A stretch of 6,041 nt of DNA, from NCBI GenBank assembly GCA_004211235.1, contig SEEY01000264.1, forward strand, positions 1 through 6,041. The letters are read 5' to 3'. The notes under the pieces are model-generated. The model did no database searches, had not been told where the DNA came from, and saw nothing but the letters and a program-made list of their open reading frames with translations. Position 1 is the stretch's first letter; the number at the start of each line of letters is the position of its first letter. Both the position numbers and the translations under genes were made by a program. Of the stretch, positions 4,218 through 6,041 are shown piece by piece. This DNA is from Rubrivivax sp. (GTDB lineage Bacteria > Pseudomonadota > Gammaproteobacteria > Burkholderiales > Burkholderiaceae).

Positions 4218-4838
4218 ATGCCCCTCCTTCCGGCCATCGCCATCACCGCGCCCACGCTGATCCTTCAGCGGGTCGGGCAGTCACGCGGCAGCCGGCTGCT
4301 GTTCGAGGGCGTCGACCTGGCGCTGCACCCGGGTCAGCTGCTGTGGGTGCAGGGCGCCAACGGCAGCGGCAAGACCAGCCTGCTGCGGCTGATCTGCGGC
4401 CTGAGCGCGCCGCGCGCCGGCCGCGTGCATGTGGAGCGACAGCTGCTCTATATCGGCCACAAGACGGGGCTCAAGGAAGTGCTGTCCGTCATCGAGCAGC
4501 TGCGCAGCCATGCGGCCCTGGCCGGCCGCCCCTGCAGCGAGGCCGAGGCGCTGGCCGCGCTCGCGCCCGTGGGGCTGGACGATGCCGCCGGCCTGCGCCA
4601 TGCGCAGCTGTCGGAGGGCCAGCGCCGCCGCGCGGCGCTTGCACAGCTGTGGCTGCCCGAGGTGCCGCCGCTGTGGGTGCTGGACGAACCACTCGCCGCA
4701 CTCGACCCGGCCATGGCCGACCGACTCGCGCAGCGCATCGACCGCCACGCCGACGAGGGAGGCAGCGTCGTCTTCACCAGCCACCAGCCGATACCGCTCA
4801 AGCGCCCCGTTCGCACCTTGAGCCTTGGGAGGCTCTGA
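4218..4838 (+). CDS. ccmA: Cytochrome c maturation ABC transporter ATPase CcmA
   Basis: A 206-residue ABC ATPase of the usual CcmA length (about 200-215). Walker A is GANGSGKT (46-53). A CcmA-typical LLYIGHKTGLKEVLSVIEQL follows at 77-96. The signature is LSEGQ (131-135) followed by RRRAALAQLWL. Walker B is LWVLDEP (152-158) with catalytic E157, the D-loop is ALD (161-163) and the switch histidine is H189 in FTSHQP. CcmA binds CcmB on the cytoplasmic face. In System I, ATP hydrolysis by CcmABCD releases haem-loaded holo-CcmE from CcmC. The signature LSEGQ replaces the more common LSAGQ. The start at 4218 leaves a slightly long N-terminus (about 10 residues) and has no SD. Its TGA overlaps the ccmB ATG by one base, implying translational coupling. 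Confidence 0.96.
   Translation: MPLLPAIAITAPTLILQRVGQSRGSRLLFEGVDLALHPGQLLWVQGANGSGKTSLLRLICGLSAPRAGRVHVERQLLYIGHKTGLKEVLSVIEQLRSHAALAGRPCSEAEALAALAPVGLDDAAGLRHAQLSEGQRRRAALAQLWLPEVPPLWVLDEPLAALDPAMADRLAQRIDRHADEGGSVVFTSHQPIPLKRPVRTLSLGRL
4827..4832 (+). promoter_or_regulatory. Ribosome binding site of ccmB
   Basis: GGGAGG lies inside the 3' end of ccmA, 5 bases before the ATG at 4838-4840. It fixes the ccmB start within a much longer open frame that runs back through ccmA out of phase. Confidence 0.8.
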
Positions 4839-5500
4839 TGGGTCTGGCCCTGCAAGCCGCTGCGGCCCTCGCCCGGCGGGAATGGTCGAGCACGCTGCGC
4901 CAGCCGGCCGAATGGCTGACGCCGCTCGGTTTTGTCGTCGGCGTGGCGGCGATGTTCCCGCTCGGCCTCGGGCCCGAGCCGGCGCGGCTGCGCGAACTGG
5001 CGCCTGGCCTCCTGTGGATCGCTGCGCTGCTGGCAAGCCTGCTGTCACTGCCGCGGCTCTTTGCGCCTGACCTGGCCGATGGCAGCCTGGAGCAGTGGTG
5101 GCTTGCGCCACTGCCTCGGCCAGCCTCCGTCGCCCTCAAGCTGGCCGTGCACTGGGCGCTGGCCAGCCTGCCGCTGGTGCTGCTGGCGCCGCTGCTGGCG
5201 CTGGCCTTCGGCGTCGACGACCCCGGCCCGCTGGCACTGAGCCTGCTGCTCGGCACACCGGCGCTGGCGCTGATCGGTGGTCTCGGCGCGGCGCTGGTGC
5301 TGCATGCGCGCGCCGGTGCCGGCCTGCTGGCGCTGCTGCTGCTGCCGCTGGACGTGCCGGTGCTCGTCTTCGGCACGGCCGCAGCCCAAGGCGGCGCCAA
5401 TGCCGACACCGCCCTGCTGCTGCTCGGTGCGTGGCTTGCCGCGCTGCTGGCGCTGGCGCCCTGGGCCACGTCCGCCGCGCTTTCCTTGATGTTGGACTAG
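4838..5500 (+). CDS. ccmB: Haem exporter/CcmABCD membrane subunit CcmB
   Basis: A 220-residue, very hydrophobic inner-membrane protein of standard CcmB length. Six transmembrane segments are predicted at about 28-45, 55-73, 103-125, 131-155, 161-182 and 190-214. Family signatures include an N-terminal REWSSTLRQPAEWLTPLGFV (14-33), LPRLFAPDLADGSLEQWWLAP (71-91; the conserved 'F-x-D-x-x-DGxLEQL' loop), LLGTPALALIGGLGAAL (137-153) and the LLLLPLDVPVLVFG signature (166-179). It is the permease partner of CcmA; the CcmAB complex couples ATP hydrolysis to release of holo-CcmE. The ATG at 4838 is chosen because of the GGGAGG site and the one-base TGATG overlap with ccmA. It ends with TAG directly abutting the ccmC ATG. 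The sequence is strongly Leu/Ala-rich. Confidence 0.95.
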   Translation: MGLALQAAAALARREWSSTLRQPAEWLTPLGFVVGVAAMFPLGLGPEPARLRELAPGLLWIAALLASLLSLPRLFAPDLADGSLEQWWLAPLPRPASVALKLAVHWALASLPLVLLAPLLALAFGVDDPGPLALSLLLGTPALALIGGLGAALVLHARAGAGLLALLLLPLDVPVLVFGTAAAQGGANADTALLLLGAWLAALLALAPWATSAALSLMLD

Positions 5501-6041
5501 ATGAGCGCTCCCAAAACCCTCTGGCGCTTCGCCAGTCCTAACTACTTCCTCGCGCTGACCGCAAGGCTGCTGCCCGCGCTGTGGCTGCTGGCCGCCGTGG
5601 GCATCACGGCCGGCCTGGCACTCGGCCTGTTCTGGGCACCGAGCGACGCCCAGCAGGGCGACGCCTACCGCATCCTCTACCTGCACGTGCCGGCCGCGTG
5701 GATCGCCATGGTCTGCTACGGCGCGATGGCCTTCTGGGCGCTGGTGGGCCTGGCCTGGAAGACGCGCCTGTCCTTCGTGCTGATGCGCGCGCTCGCGCCC
5801 ACCGGCCTGCTGTTCGCCGTGCTGATGCTGCTGACCGGCTCGCTCTGGGGCCGGCCGACCTGGGGCACCTGGTGGGTGTGGGACGCGCGGCTCACGTCGG
5901 CCCTGCTGCTGACGCTGCTCTACATCGGCTTCATCGCGTTGACCAGCGCCGTCGACACGCCCGACGACCCTCGCCGCGGCGACCAGGCCGGTGGACTGCT
6001 CTGCCTCGTCGGCGCGCTGAACCTGCCGGTGCTGTATTTCT
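5501..6041 (+). CDS. ccmC: Haem handling protein CcmC, 3' partial
   Basis: The first 180 residues of CcmC (usual length about 240-250) run off the right edge. CcmC is an inner-membrane protein that binds haem at its periplasmic face and passes it to CcmE. Seen here: an N-terminal FASPNYF, a first membrane segment (about 22-45), the periplasmic YRILYLHVPAAW (56-67) with H62 as the likely first axial haem ligand, and the tryptophan-rich WWD-type motif GRPTWGTWWVWDARLTS (117-133). Further helices follow at about 98-115, 134-150 and from 165. The window ends at NLPVLYF, just before the expected WWNTLHQ segment that holds the second ligand histidine. The ATG follows the ccmB stop with no gap (TAGATG) and only a weak TTGGA upstream, so it probably depends on coupling. 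ccmD and ccmE should lie next. Confidence 0.95.
   Translation, partial: MSAPKTLWRFASPNYFLALTARLLPALWLLAAVGITAGLALGLFWAPSDAQQGDAYRILYLHVPAAWIAMVCYGAMAFWALVGLAWKTRLSFVLMRALAPTGLLFAVLMLLTGSLWGRPTWGTWWVWDARLTSALLLTLLYIGFIALTSAVDTPDDPRRGDQAGGLLCLVGALNLPVLYF

Noticed and set aside
4082..4837. Long open frame upstream of and in phase with ccmB, running through ccmA
   Set aside because: It is the out-of-frame shadow of ccmA in GC-rich DNA. CcmB homology and the GGGAGG site place the start at 4838.

Overview
The window is GC-rich (roughly two thirds G+C by eye) bacterial chromosome, probably from a betaproteobacterium of the order Burkholderiales. That placement is an inference from the strong third-codon G/C bias, the gene families and the style of the ribosome binding sites. 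There are no mobile elements, CRISPR arrays, rRNA or complete tRNA genes. The left edge carries a perfect 16-bp inverted repeat starting at base 1, which looks like a contig-end fold-back and truncates the first gene.

Layout, left to right. (1) A 5'-partial gene for a secreted lectin/endostatin-like protein (to 601, +) converges on a GreA/GreB-type elongation factor homologue (641-1123, -). (2) A 246-bp divergent intergenic region holds a LacI-type palindrome and a UACG-capped hairpin. (3) A small exported Ala-rich protein (1370-1714, +) and a glycine-zipper stress-type protein (1756-2283, +) form a likely two-gene unit. It is closed by a textbook Rho-independent terminator at 2301-2330. (4) A small two-helix membrane protein (2466-2654, +) is followed by a non-coding stretch with several consecutive hairpins. 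(5) An aldo/keto reductase of the YghZ (L-glyceraldehyde-3-phosphate reductase) type lies at 2892-3899 (-). (6) A 318-bp divergent intergenic region contains, on the minus strand, a compact transcription unit: a pyrimidine anti-Shine-Dalgarno stretch, a hairpin and a strong terminator. It is either a small RNA or a terminating leader of the reductase. (7) ccmA, ccmB and the first 180 codons of ccmC follow (4218 to the right edge, +), the start of a System I cytochrome c maturation operon.

How the genes work together: CcmA (ATPase) and CcmB (membrane subunit) form the CcmAB part of the CcmABCD complex. With CcmC they load haem onto the chaperone CcmE, and the rest of the operon presumably lies beyond the window. 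Genes 1370 and 1756 look like an envelope/general-stress pair. The reductase probably detoxifies triose- or methylglyoxal-type carbonyls. The most interesting unexplained signal is the putative anti-SD RNA at about 3962-4038 on the minus strand. Its unpaired 5' segment would pair with mRNAs carrying GGAGACAAGC-type ribosome binding sites.
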